A stretch of DNA of 64,000 bases from WHSW01 sp963740055 (GTDB taxonomy: Bacteria; Actinomycetota; Thermoleophilia; Solirubrobacterales; 70-9), in assembly GCA_963740055.1 (NCBI GenBank), contig CAVUCL010000001.1, forward strand, positions 868,001 through 932,000, in the 5' to 3' direction. This document shows positions 46,231 to 54,686 of the stretch, piece by piece. The notes under the pieces are model-generated. The model ran no database searches. It was not told where the DNA came from and saw only the letters and a program-made list of their open reading frames with translations. Positions within the stretch are counted from its first letter, which is position 1. Each line of letters opens with the position of its first letter. Made by a program: the position numbers and the translations under genes.

Positions 46231-47243
46231 AGCCCGAGCACCCGAGCCCCGCCGAGGCACCGTCGCCGGTGCTCGGCGCGGTCGAGATCGAGCGCGCGCC
46301 CGAGGTCGCCCCGATCGTCTTCGTCGGCGGCACCGGGCGCAGTGGCACCCACGTGCTCGGGCAGCTGCTCTCCCGCCACGCGAGCTTCGCGCTCGTCCCG
46401 GTCGAGGTCCGCTTCCACACCGATCCCGACGGCTTCCCGGGACTGCTCGCCGGCGAGGTCAGCGCCGAGCGCTTCGTCCGCCGCCTGCGCGGCTTCTGGT
46501 GGCGCGGCTTTCAGACCAGCCGGATGCGCGGCATGTACCGGTTCGTCGACCGCGCGCGCTTCGACGAGGCGGTCGAGCGCTTCGAGGCGACGCACGAGGC
46601 CGGGCTCGAGCAGGCCTGCCGGCGGCTGTTCTTCGACCTGCTGTGGTTTCGCGTGACCGAGGGCGAGAAGGCCGAACAGGGCGAGGGGCTGGTCGAGCAG
46701 AGCACCGACAACGTCGCCGCCGCGCCGACCCTGGCCCGCCTGTTCCCCGAGGCGCGCTTCATCCACGTCGTCCGCGACGGCCGCGACGCCTCCGCCTCGC
46801 GGGTGGCGCAGACCCGCGGCCTGGTCCGCCCGCGGACCCGGGTCCAGGGGATCGAGTGGTGGGAGGAGCGCGTGCGCGCGATCGAGGCCGGGGCGGAGGC
46901 GATCCCGGCCGATCGGCTGCTGACGATGAGCCTCGACGAGCTGCTGCTGATGCCGCGCGCCCGCGCCGCGCTGCGGCCGATGTTCCGCTTCCTCGGCGTC
47001 CCGCCGACCAAGCGCACGCGGCGCTACTTCAACCGGCGCATGACCCGCGAGGAGGCGAACGCCGAGCGCTGGCGCCGCGGGATCTCGGCCTCGAAGGCGC
47101 GCCGGATCGAGGCCCGGTACGCGGAGGCGCTCGACCGCCTCGACGCCGCGGGCGCCCGCTGCGCCCCGCTGCTGCGGCGCGGCCTCGAGCGCCCTGCAGA
47201 CGATCTCGACCCGCTCGTCTACGTCTACGATCGAGGATCCTGA
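46227..47243 (+). CDS. sulfotransferase family protein 1
   Basis: 338 aa. FVGGTGRSGTHVLGQLLSRH is the 5'-phosphosulfate loop binding PAPS. FIHVVRDGRDASASRVAQ is the 3'-phosphate-binding segment (RDGRD-x(3)S). LLTMSLDELLLMPRARAAL and RRGISASKARRIEARYAEAL end the fold. It would transfer sulfate from PAPS to a hydroxyl or amine of a glycan or lipid. It is a tandem paralog of the next gene, sharing GGTGRSGTH and VRDGRD, and is coupled to both neighbours. Confidence 0.85.
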   Translation: MKPEHPSPAEAPSPVLGAVEIERAPEVAPIVFVGGTGRSGTHVLGQLLSRHASFALVPVEVRFHTDPDGFPGLLAGEVSAERFVRRLRGFWWRGFQTSRMRGMYRFVDRARFDEAVERFEATHEAGLEQACRRLFFDLLWFRVTEGEKAEQGEGLVEQSTDNVAAAPTLARLFPEARFIHVVRDGRDASASRVAQTRGLVRPRTRVQGIEWWEERVRAIEAGAEAIPADRLLTMSLDELLLMPRARAALRPMFRFLGVPPTKRTRRYFNRRMTREEANAERWRRGISASKARRIEARYAEALDRLDAAGARCAPLLRRGLERPADDLDPLVYVYDRGS

Positions 47244-48226
47244 TGAGCGCCGAGAACGACAGCCGCGGACCGGCCGAGCTGGTCTTCGTCGGCGGCACCG
47301 GACGCAGCGGGACCCACATCGTCTCCTACCTGCTCGACCGCCACTCGCGCTTTCACAGCGTCCCGATCGAGTGTCGCTTCCACTGCAACCCGAAGGGGCT
47401 CGCCGACGTGGTCATGGGCCGCACCGAGCCCGACGACTTCCTCACCAAGCTGCGCGGCTACTGGTGGCACCGGGTCCGGGTCGGCGACCGCGCCTACGTG
47501 AAGGCGAAGTGGCGAGCACTCGGCCGGGGCCGTGTGCGCGGCCTGCACACGGTGATCGCGCCGGAGCGCTTCGACGAGGCGGTCGCCCGCTTCGAGTCGA
47601 CCCACGGCGACGACCTGCTGGCGGCGTCGCGAACCCTGTTCTACGACCTGCTGGGCCCGGGCGCCGAGAAGGCCGGCAAGCCGGTCCTGGTCGAGATGAG
47701 CTGCTTCACGATCGCCGCCGCCGACGGGCTCGCGCAGATCTTCCCCGAGGCGCGGTTCGTGCACTCGGTGCGCGACGGGCGCGACTCGGGCTCGTCGAAG
47801 GTCTCGCTGCGCGAGAAGCCCCATCACCCGACCGACATCGTCTCGGGGATCGAGTTCTGGGCCGACCGCCTGCGCCAGGCCGAGCGCGGCGTGCGCGGGC
47901 TCTCGCAGGCCGACCGCCGCCGCCTGCACGTGGTCAGCCTCGACGAGCTCGTCTGGTCGGACCGCGAGCCCGCCTACGCCGGGCTCTGCGAGTTCCTCGG
48001 CGTCGACGACGAGCCCGCGATGCGACGCTTCTTCGAGGCCGAGATGAATGCCGACGCCGCGCATCGCGAGCGCTGGCGCAAGGGGCTCTCCGAGCCCGAG
48101 CAGGCGGCGATCGTGAGCCGCTATGAGGCCGAGCTCGCGCGGCTCGAGGACGAGGGCTACCACTGCGCCGCGGTCCTGCGCCGCTCGTATGAGCGCGAGC
48201 GGGCGATGGCGGGCCAGGGCGCTTGA
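47243..48226 (+). CDS. sulfotransferase family protein 2
   Basis: 327 aa. FVGGTGRSGTHIVSYLLDRH (PAPS loop), FVHSVRDGRDSGSSKVSL (3'-phosphate site), HVVSLDELVWSDREPAYAGL and FLGVDDEPAMRRFFEAEMNA. Sequence and layout mirror the preceding gene, so the pair arose by duplication. They differ mainly in the acceptor-side region (RGYWWHRVRVGDRAYVKAKW versus RGFWWRGFQTSRMRGMYRFV), which suggests two different acceptors. The ATG overlaps the previous stop. Confidence 0.85.
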   Translation: MSAENDSRGPAELVFVGGTGRSGTHIVSYLLDRHSRFHSVPIECRFHCNPKGLADVVMGRTEPDDFLTKLRGYWWHRVRVGDRAYVKAKWRALGRGRVRGLHTVIAPERFDEAVARFESTHGDDLLAASRTLFYDLLGPGAEKAGKPVLVEMSCFTIAAADGLAQIFPEARFVHSVRDGRDSGSSKVSLREKPHHPTDIVSGIEFWADRLRQAERGVRGLSQADRRRLHVVSLDELVWSDREPAYAGLCEFLGVDDEPAMRRFFEAEMNADAAHRERWRKGLSEPEQAAIVSRYEAELARLEDEGYHCAAVLRRSYERERAMAGQGA

Positions 48227-49767
48227 GCGCCGGCGGGCCGGGCGCGAACCCCGGGCGGATCCTGTTCACGACCTCGAACGGCACCGGGCTCGGCCACCTG
48301 ACCCGCTCGATGGCGATCGCGCGCCGGCTCGGCCCCGGGCTCGAGCCGCTCTTCCTCACCCTCTCCGCCGCGGCCCCGGTGGTGCGCGGGATGGGGTTCC
48401 CGGTCGAGTACGTGGCCTCGTACGCGACCCCGGGCTCGGGCAACGACTACCGCTGGTCGCGGCGCCTGCGCGGCCGGCTGCGGGCGGCGATCGCCGAGAT
48501 CGCTCCGCGGATCGTCGTCTTCGACGGCACCCACCCCTACGAGGCGTTGCTCGGGGCGCTGCCCGACGACGCGCTCTGCGTCTGGTGTCGGCGACCGCTG
48601 TGGAAGGCGGGCTCGAGCCGGGTGCCGCTGCGGCGCGCCGGCGCCTTCGACGCGGTGCTCGAGCCCGGCGAGCTGGCGCAGTCCGAGGACCGCGGCCCGA
48701 CGGTCGCGGTCCGCGACCGCGCCCACCGCGTCGAGCCGATCGTCCTCCTCGGACGCGAGGAGATGCTCTCGCGAGCCGACGCCGAGGCCGAGCTCGGGCT
48801 CGAGCCGGGGCGCACCAACGTCCTCGTCAGCCTCGGCCAGGGGGCGGAGGTGCGAGAGGCGAACCGGCGCACGCTCGACCGCCTCGCCGGCCGCGACGGC
48901 GTCCAGGTCGCGGCGCTCTCCTCGGCGCTCGCCGCGGTCGACTCGGTCCCCGACGGGGTCGTGCAGCTGCGCGCGACCTACCCGATGAGCCGCTACTTCG
49001 CCGCCTTCGACGGCGCCGTCGCCGCGGCGGGCTACAACGCCTACCACGAGCTGATCGCGCTCGGGGTCCCGTCGCTGTTCGTGCCGATGTTCCGCCACAC
49101 CGACGACCAGCCCGCGCGAGCCCGCTACGCCGAGCAGCGCGGGCTCGGGTTCGCGGTCGCCGATCCGGCCGATTCGCGGCTCGAGGCCGAGCTCGACCGG
49201 CTGCTCGACGACGCCGCCCGCGGCGCGGTCGCCGAGCGCCTCGCCGCGCTCGCCGAGCCCGCCGGCGCCGCCGAGGCCGCGAGCTGGCTCGAGGCCTCCC
49301 CGAAGTCCCGGGAGATCGGGGAGGGCGCTGGTGAGAGCAGCGCCCCCGGCACCCGGGGGTCCGCCGGGCGCGAGTTTCGCCGCCGCTGGGGCAGCTTCTT
49401 CGCCAGCGCCCCACGGACCGCCTGGCGGCTGAGCCGCCAGCAGCTGACCAAGCCGCGGGCGCGGACGCTGATCCTCGCCCTCGGTCTCGGCGACGACGAG
49501 GTCGCCGGCGCGGTCGGCAGGGCGCTCGCCGAGAGCGGGGAGGACCCGGCGCGGGCGCTCGTGGTCACCGACTCGCTCGCCGCGCTCGGCGAGCTGCGCG
49601 CGCTCGGGGTCGGGGTCGAGCACGTCCCCGGGCCCGGCGAGCGCCAGGCGGAGCTCGCCGGCGGCGACTACGACGGGTTCGTCGAAGCGCGCCTCGAGCT
49701 GATCCGCGCCGAGCGCCCCGAGCCGCGCGAGGTCCTGGTTGCGGGTCGCGAGGCTCCGCTACCCTGA
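48223..49767 (+). CDS. GT-B-type glycosyltransferase (MurG/UGT-like)
   Basis: 514 aa from TTG overlapping the previous stop. The N-terminal half starts RILFTTSNGTGLGHLTRSMA, the Gly/His loop of MurG-like GT-B enzymes. The C-terminal Rossmann half has VLVSLGQGAEVREANRRTLD and the sugar-nucleotide site AAGYNAYHELIALGVPSLFV. An extra C-terminal region (about 400-514) contains KPRARTLILALGLGDDEVAG. It probably transfers a sugar to a lipid carrier or glycan in the cytoplasm. Donor unknown. Confidence 0.78.
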   Translation: MSAGGPGANPGRILFTTSNGTGLGHLTRSMAIARRLGPGLEPLFLTLSAAAPVVRGMGFPVEYVASYATPGSGNDYRWSRRLRGRLRAAIAEIAPRIVVFDGTHPYEALLGALPDDALCVWCRRPLWKAGSSRVPLRRAGAFDAVLEPGELAQSEDRGPTVAVRDRAHRVEPIVLLGREEMLSRADAEAELGLEPGRTNVLVSLGQGAEVREANRRTLDRLAGRDGVQVAALSSALAAVDSVPDGVVQLRATYPMSRYFAAFDGAVAAAGYNAYHELIALGVPSLFVPMFRHTDDQPARARYAEQRGLGFAVADPADSRLEAELDRLLDDAARGAVAERLAALAEPAGAAEAASWLEASPKSREIGEGAGESSAPGTRGSAGREFRRRWGSFFASAPRTAWRLSRQQLTKPRARTLILALGLGDDEVAGAVGRALAESGEDPARALVVTDSLAALGELRALGVGVEHVPGPGERQAELAGGDYDGFVEARLELIRAERPEPREVLVAGREAPLP

Positions 49768-49776
49768 GCACTCCTC

Positions 49777-50667
49777 ATGGAGGTATCCACGCCCCAGAAA
49801 CCGCTTGAACAAGCGGATAGCGGCGCCCGCGGCGCGCTTCCGAACCTGATCGTGATCGGGGCCCAGAAGTGCGGCACCAGCGTCCTTCACTACTACCTCG
49901 GCCTGCACCCCGAGGTCTCGATGTCGAAGCCGAAGGAGCTCAACTTCTTCATCGAGGAGCGCAGCTGGCCGCGGGGCCTCGACTGGTATCGGGCGCAGTT
50001 CGATCCCGACGCCCACGTCCGCGGCGAGGCGTCGCCCAACTACAGCGCCTTCCCCCAGCACCAGGGCGTCCCCGAGCGCATGCACGAGGTCGTCCCCGAC
50101 GCGAAGCTGATCTACATGATCCGCGACCCGCTCGAGCGGATCGCCGCGCACTGGGTCCACAACTACGCCAAGCGGCGCGAGAAGGGCAGCCTGGCGGAGA
50201 CGCTGGCGCACCCGAACACCTCCTACGTCACCCGCTCGAAGTACGCGATGCAGCTCGAGCGCTTCCTCGCTCACTATCCGAAGGAGCGGGTGCTCGTCTT
50301 CCAGCAGTCCGAGCTTCGTTACCAGCGGACCGAGACCCTGCGGACGGTGTTCGAGTTCCTCGAGATCGACCCCGACTTCACCCACCCGCGGTTCGAGCAG
50401 GAGCGCCACCAGACCTCGGGCAAGACCCGGGCGACCAGGCTCGCCGTGCGGCTCGAGAAGATGGGCCGCAGCCGGCGCGGGACCCGGATCCCGCCGAACT
50501 TCTGGCTCGTGCTCGACGACCGCCTGCCGTTGCGGCGCACGATCAAGCGCCCCGACGTCCGCGCCGCGCTCTCGGCCGAGACCCTGGCCGAGCTGCGCGC
50601 CGACGCCGAGCGCCTGCGCGAGCTCACCGGCCGCGACTTCTCGAACTGGAAGATCTGGGACGCGTGA
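49777..50667 (+). CDS. sulfotransferase domain protein 3
   Basis: 296 aa, of a different subfamily from the tandem pair. LIVIGAQKCGTSVLHYYLGL is the PAPS loop with catalytic-type Lys, KPKELNFFIE follows, ASPNYSAFP is the typical acceptor motif, and LIYMIRDPLERIAAHWVHNY is the 3'-phosphate motif (RDP-x(2)R). It ends NWKIWD. This PF00685-type group includes heparan-like and polysaccharide sulfotransferases. It lies between the glycosyltransferase and the flippase. Confidence 0.87.
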   Translation: MEVSTPQKPLEQADSGARGALPNLIVIGAQKCGTSVLHYYLGLHPEVSMSKPKELNFFIEERSWPRGLDWYRAQFDPDAHVRGEASPNYSAFPQHQGVPERMHEVVPDAKLIYMIRDPLERIAAHWVHNYAKRREKGSLAETLAHPNTSYVTRSKYAMQLERFLAHYPKERVLVFQQSELRYQRTETLRTVFEFLEIDPDFTHPRFEQERHQTSGKTRATRLAVRLEKMGRSRRGTRIPPNFWLVLDDRLPLRRTIKRPDVRAALSAETLAELRADAERLRELTGRDFSNWKIWDA

Positions 50668-50686
50668 GCTCGCGCCGGGCGGCCTG

Positions 50687-52705
50687 ATGGCCCCGGGCCG
50701 CGACAGAGGCGAAGCGCAGCAGCACGACCACCCGGGCGGCTCCGGGGCGGTGCTCGGGGTGCGGGTGATGCGCTACTCGGGCGTCCAGGGCTCGACCCTG
50801 GTGATCGCGAACCTGATCCAGCTCGTCTCCATTCTCGTCGTCGCCGGCTTCCTCGGCCCCGCCGAGATGGGGCGCTTCGCGCTCCTGCTCTTCCTCGCCG
50901 GGCTCGTCACCCAGCTGCTCTCGCTGCTGGTCAAGCCGGGGACGATCCGGCGCACGTTCGGCGGCGGCGACGAGGAGGACGACGATGACGATGACGACGA
51001 GGTCGTCTCGAGCTCGCCCCCGCGGACGCTCGGCACCGGGCTCGCCTGGGCGCTTGTCCTCGGGGCGCTCGGCACCGGCCTCGTCGTCCTGCTTCGCGAG
51101 CCGATCGCCGACGTCCTGCTCGGCGACCCCGAGGACGCCGACCTGATCGTCTGGTCGGGCGTGCTCGCCGGCTTCTGGCTCGTGTTCAAGATCGCCGACA
51201 TCACGCTCTGGCTCGAGCGCCGCCCGGGCGCCTTCATGATCGCCGACACCGCGCGGCCGGTGCTCGGCCTCGTCGCCCTGACCGCGCTGCTCGCGGGCGG
51301 CATGGGCGTCGACGGGGCGATCATCGGGACCGCGATCGGGACCGCGATCGCGGCGGCGGTCTCGCTGCTGCTGCTGCGCGGCAGCTACGAGCCCTCGTTC
51401 GACCTCGCCGAGGTGAAGCAGATCGTGCTCCGCGGCGGCTACCGGGCGCCGATCGTGATCTCGTTCTGGTTCGTCCAGAACGCCGACGTGTTCCTGCTCT
51501 CGCGGGTGATCAGCGACACCGACCTCGGCATCTACGCGCTCGCCTCGCGGCTCGGGTTCGTGGTCTCGTTCCTGCCCCAGGGCTTCCGGGTCGCGATGCG
51601 CCCGCTGCGCAAGGCGGCCGTCTTCCAGGCGGTCCGCGACCAGTACGGCAAGGCGACGGTCCAGGGCCAGCTGCTCGGCTACTTCGTCGTCCTCTGCATC
51701 TTCTCGGTCCTGGCGATGGTGCTCGGCGGCGCCGTGCTCGTCGACCTGGCGCCGTCCTCGTACGCCGCCGCCGCCGGCCTGATCCCGTTCACCGCGGCCG
51801 CCGCGGTGATGCCGTCCGTGTACCGGACCGTGAACCAGAACGTCAACCTGGCCCACAAGCGGGCTCTGTTCATCGCCGGCTGCGTCGGCGCCGCGAGCCT
51901 GTTCACGGTCACGACCCTGTTGCTGGCGCCCGAGATCGACGCCTACGCGGCGCCGATCGGGATGCTCGCCGGATTCGGGATCCCGTCGGCGCTCATGTTC
52001 GGGCGCAACCAGCTGCGCGCGCAGCGGATCGAGTTCCCCTACCGCGCGGTGCTGACGGCGCTCGCGCTCGCGGTCGTGATCGCGGCCGCGTTCGAGCTGC
52101 TCGAGCTCGGGCCGTGGGTCGAGCTCGCGCTCGCGGCCGGGCTGCTGGCGCTGTTCGTGGTCGCCCTGGTCCCGCTTGGCGTGATCCCCGCCGAGCACCG
52201 GCGCCCGCTCCTGCACACGGTGCGCTCGCTCGGCCGCGGGACGCCGGCGACGTTCCGGCCGCGCCGCGGCCTGCGCGCGCTCGCCCCCGACGAGCGCGAG
52301 CGGCTGCGGCTGGCGACGATCGCCGGCCTGCCGCCGCAGCGGCTCGACCCGAAGCTCTCCGACGAGGGCGCGCAGCTCGTCGCCTCGGTGCGCCGGGTCG
52401 GCTCGCGCGGCGGGATCCCGCTCGCCGACTCGTCGCCCAACGATCCCGAGATCGCGATCTTCCTCTTCGAGGACGCCTCGACCGCGGTTCGCAACGCGAG
52501 CATGCGGAGGCTGCTCTCCGCCGGCGCCGACTCCAACGACCTGCGCGCGCTCGAGGACATCGTCAGCGACCTCGCCCGCGTCCCCGACGAGGGCTGGGAG
52601 GGCCAGCGGGCGTCCGAGGACGGGCGCCGCTGGCCGGGCGCCGAGCGGCGCCGGCGGCTCCAGCGCCGTCGCGAGCTGCGCCGCGAGCGCAGCGAGAGCG
52701 CCTAG
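50687..52705 (+). CDS. polysaccharide/lipid-linked oligosaccharide flippase with C-terminal extension
   Basis: 672 aa. Residues about 25-500 are a MOP-superfamily (Wzx-like) exporter with about fourteen helices: QGSTLVIANLIQLVSILVVA, FLGPAEMGRFALLLFLAGLV, SRVISDTDLGIYALASRLGF. An unusual acidic loop DEEDDDDDDDE sits between helices 2 and 3. A soluble, charged C-terminal extension of about 170 aa (LRALAPDERERLRLATIAGL to RRRELRRERSESA) is not typical for Wzx. It would flip lipid-linked glycan across the membrane, completing the locus. Confidence 0.8.
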   Translation: MAPGRDRGEAQQHDHPGGSGAVLGVRVMRYSGVQGSTLVIANLIQLVSILVVAGFLGPAEMGRFALLLFLAGLVTQLLSLLVKPGTIRRTFGGGDEEDDDDDDDEVVSSSPPRTLGTGLAWALVLGALGTGLVVLLREPIADVLLGDPEDADLIVWSGVLAGFWLVFKIADITLWLERRPGAFMIADTARPVLGLVALTALLAGGMGVDGAIIGTAIGTAIAAAVSLLLLRGSYEPSFDLAEVKQIVLRGGYRAPIVISFWFVQNADVFLLSRVISDTDLGIYALASRLGFVVSFLPQGFRVAMRPLRKAAVFQAVRDQYGKATVQGQLLGYFVVLCIFSVLAMVLGGAVLVDLAPSSYAAAAGLIPFTAAAAVMPSVYRTVNQNVNLAHKRALFIAGCVGAASLFTVTTLLLAPEIDAYAAPIGMLAGFGIPSALMFGRNQLRAQRIEFPYRAVLTALALAVVIAAAFELLELGPWVELALAAGLLALFVVALVPLGVIPAEHRRPLLHTVRSLGRGTPATFRPRRGLRALAPDERERLRLATIAGLPPQRLDPKLSDEGAQLVASVRRVGSRGGIPLADSSPNDPEIAIFLFEDASTAVRNASMRRLLSAGADSNDLRALEDIVSDLARVPDEGWEGQRASEDGRRWPGAERRRRLQRRRELRRERSESA

Positions 52706-52733
52706 CCGGCGCGCTCAGCGCCGGCGGACGTCG

Positions 52734-53342
52734 CTAGCGCGAGCCGTCGCCGTTGGCCGCGTCCGAGCGCCGGATCACGATCCGGTCGGGCTCGATCGTG
52801 ACCTCGACCTTGCGCTTGCCCGCCCAGTGCTCGGAGTAGACCGGGTCGTCCTTGATCGCGGGGTCGAGCCAGAGGCCGTAGCCGTCGTCCTCGCCGTGGT
52901 CGAAGGTCGCCTGCATCCCGGCACCGGCGCGCCGGCCGCGGCCTCCGCGGCGCCGGCGCCGGCGGCGGCGGGGACGGTCGCCGCTGTCGTCGGCGTCCTC
53001 GCGATCGCGGGCGGCGGCGCGGGTGTCGCGGTCGCCCTCGTCGTCGGCCTCGTCGGACTCGTCTCCGTCCTCGTCGTCGTCCGCCTCCTCCTCGTCCTCG
53101 TCGGAGTCGAGCTCGGCGGCGAGCTCCTCCTCGCGGGTCGCGGCCTCGATCTCGGCCTCGATCTCGTCGCGAAGGTCGACCTCGCCCGTCTCCTCCTCGT
53201 CGGAGTCGAGCTCGTGGCGGCGGCGGAACTCGCGCAGCTCGCTGGTCGAGACCTCGAGCTGATGCGCGATCCAGGCGTCGGTACGCCCCTGGCGGACCCA
53301 GGCACGGACCTGATTTAGCTGTGATCGAAGTGGTTTCGCCAT
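52734..53342 (-). CDS. HTH-acidic-arginine-rich protein of unknown function
   Basis: 202 aa in four parts. An N-terminal HTH-like segment (LNQVRAWVRQGRTDAWIAHQ, LEVSTSELREFRRRHEL) is followed by a long Asp/Glu tract (about 50-110), an Arg/Gly stretch (RRRRRRRRGGRGRRAGAG) and a folded C-terminus (GYGLWLDPAIKDDPVYSEHW, KVEVTIEPDRIVIRR). The acidic and basic tracts recall RNA-binding or RNase E-type linkers. I cannot name a family. It is divergent from csrA, with about 170 bp between them. Confidence 0.65.
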   Translation of the reverse strand: MAKPLRSQLNQVRAWVRQGRTDAWIAHQLEVSTSELREFRRRHELDSDEEETGEVDLRDEIEAEIEAATREEELAAELDSDEDEEEADDDEDGDESDEADDEGDRDTRAAARDREDADDSGDRPRRRRRRRRGGRGRRAGAGMQATFDHGEDDGYGLWLDPAIKDDPVYSEHWAGKRKVEVTIEPDRIVIRRSDAANGDGSR

Positions 53343-53351
53343 CTGGTTGTT

Positions 53352-53399
53352 CGCGGATCCCCCCGGTCAGCGGGCGATCTTAGCCAACCGGGGGGAGGC
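53352..53399. other. inverted repeat between the HTH-acidic gene and csrA
   Basis: CCCCCCGGT and ACCGGGGGG are separated by about 20 bp. A third half-site (AACCGGGGGG) recurs near 53472. It could be a transcription terminator or operator in the divergent region. Confidence 0.4.
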
Positions 53400-53497
53400 G
53401 GACCGTCGACTGGCGTTGGCCGCAGGAGCACCCGGTAACCTGGGTTGCGGTCAATTGAACGGGTGAGGGCTAACCGGGGGGTGGCTTTCGGCCGGAC

Positions 53498-53515
53498 TCT
53501 CGAATGGAGGCGAGA
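53498..53515 (+). promoter_or_regulatory. csrA leader hairpin with GGA loop over the ribosome site
   Basis: TCTCG (53498-53502) pairs with CGAGA (53511-53515, ending in the A of ATG). The 8-nt loop AATGGAGG contains both ANGGA, the known CsrA target, and the Shine-Dalgarno GGAGG. It would let CsrA repress its own translation. Confidence 0.6.
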
Positions 53516-53745
53516 TGCTGGTCCTGACGCGCAAAACCAATCAGAGCATCATGATCGGTGACGACATCGAGGTCTCGGTGCTCGCGGTTTCGCGAGACAA
53601 GATCCGCCTCGGGATCACCGCTCCGCGCGAGGTCCCCGTGTTCCGCAAGGAGGTCTACCTGACGATCCAGGGGGAGGCCAACGGCGACGGCACGAGCTCG
53701 ACCGAGGACGTCGGCGAGGCGCTCGACGAGCTCAAGCGCAAGTAG
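53515..53745 (+). CDS. csrA: carbon storage regulator CsrA
   Basis: 76 aa RNA-binding translational regulator, a homodimer that binds GGA motifs. MLVLTRKTNQSIMIGDDIEV, VLAVSRDKIRLGITAPREVP and VFRKEVYLTI match the family throughout; Leu4, Arg6 and the VPVFRKEVY RNA-binding strand are present. The tail is longer than usual (GEANGDGTSSTEDVGEALDE). It has a clear Shine-Dalgarno, unlike most genes here. CsrA is uncommon in Actinobacteria and usually accompanies flagella and FliW, neither of which is in view. Confidence 0.93.
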   Translation: MLVLTRKTNQSIMIGDDIEVSVLAVSRDKIRLGITAPREVPVFRKEVYLTIQGEANGDGTSSTEDVGEALDELKRK

Positions 53746-53786
53746 TTGCTCACCATTCTTTAGGCGAACACTCGTACGCATCGTCG

Positions 53787-54074
53787 ATGCTTGATACCCT
53801 CACCCGCGCCGTGGCCACCGACCTCAGCACCGATCTCAGGATGCGCCAGAGCATCGATCAGTTCGAGGTCGCATTCGAACAGGAGGCGGCGCTCGAGCGT
53901 CGCCGGCGCCAGCAGCTGCGCCAGCGCGCGGTCGACCGCTCGCGCGCCCGCCGCATCCACAGCACCGAGAAGCGCGGCAACGTCGGCTTCGGATTCCTGC
54001 TCGTCGCGCTCACGTTCACGGTCATCGTCGTCACCGTGATTATGTTCGAGACGCTCGCCTGGCTGATGGCCTAA
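53787..54074 (+). CDS. small basic membrane protein
   Basis: 95 aa. An N-terminal amphipathic helix (MLDTLTRAVATDLSTDLRMR), a highly charged Arg/Gln stretch (QEAALERRRRQQLRQRAVDR) and one C-terminal membrane helix (GFLLVALTFTVIVVTVIMFE). No family is recognised. It lies 41 nt after csrA and could be co-expressed. Confidence 0.6.
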   Translation: MLDTLTRAVATDLSTDLRMRQSIDQFEVAFEQEAALERRRRQQLRQRAVDRSRARRIHSTEKRGNVGFGFLLVALTFTVIVVTVIMFETLAWLMA

Positions 54075-54094
54075 CGGCCGCCCCGGTCGCGCTC

Positions 54095-54639
54095 AGCACT
54101 CACTCCAGAGCCCGCGCCCGTCGTTGCCGGCCTCCTGCTCGAGCCGGTCGAAGAGACCCGGCGTAGCCGTCGTTGGGGGCGATCGTCAGCGTCGTCGCGT
54201 AGCCGCGGCGAACGAGCTCGGCGTTGACGAACGTCTCGCCCCGGTAGACGTAGGCGAGCAGCCGACCGTAGTCGTCGCGGCGCTCGGCGTCGAAGACGAG
54301 TCCGACCCGCTCGCCGCCGACCAGGCGCTCGTTGAAGGCGCTCGCCTCGGGGCCGAAGCACTCGACCGGCGCGCCCGGCTTCACCGACTCGGGGGTGTCG
54401 ACGCCGATGTAGCGCACGTCCTCCTCGGTGCCGTCGATCAGGACCTCGATCGTGTCGCCGTCGACGACGTCGACGACCTCGACCTCGAGCGGTATGCCGC
54501 TGAGACCACCCGGCCCGTCGCCGGCTGGGTCGCTCTCGCCGTTCTCGCCGCCGCCATCGTCCCCGCCGGCGACGAGGACGTAGACGAGGATCGCCAGCAG
54601 CGCCAGCGAGCCGAGGCTGGGCAGGCGCGAGAGCGTCAC
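54095..54639 (-). CDS. thermonuclease (SNase-like) family protein, one frameshift
   Basis: About 181 aa after removing one base near 54163 (NDGYAG, then LFDRLEQEAGNDGRGLWSEC in the next frame, ending TGA). N-terminal anchor or signal (LGSLALLAILVYVLVAGGDD), acidic linker, then the SNase barrel: VEVVDVVDGDTIEVLIDG, VRYIGVDTPES, GLVFDAERRDDYGRLLAYVY and ELVRRGYATT. Arg/Asp catalytic residues of the Ca-dependent nuclease are present. It probably degrades nucleic acid at the cell surface. Confidence 0.8.
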
Positions 54640-54686
54640 CGCGCCAGTCTGGCGCAGCGACGCTCTCGCAGCCCGCGCCGGACGCG

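Noticed and set aside
42439..46260. A 1273-codon minus-strand open frame over the glycan locus
   Set aside because: Its translation is Arg/Asp/Ala/Glu-rich low complexity, typical of the antisense frame of GC-rich genes. The plus-strand membrane and sulfotransferase genes have real motifs.
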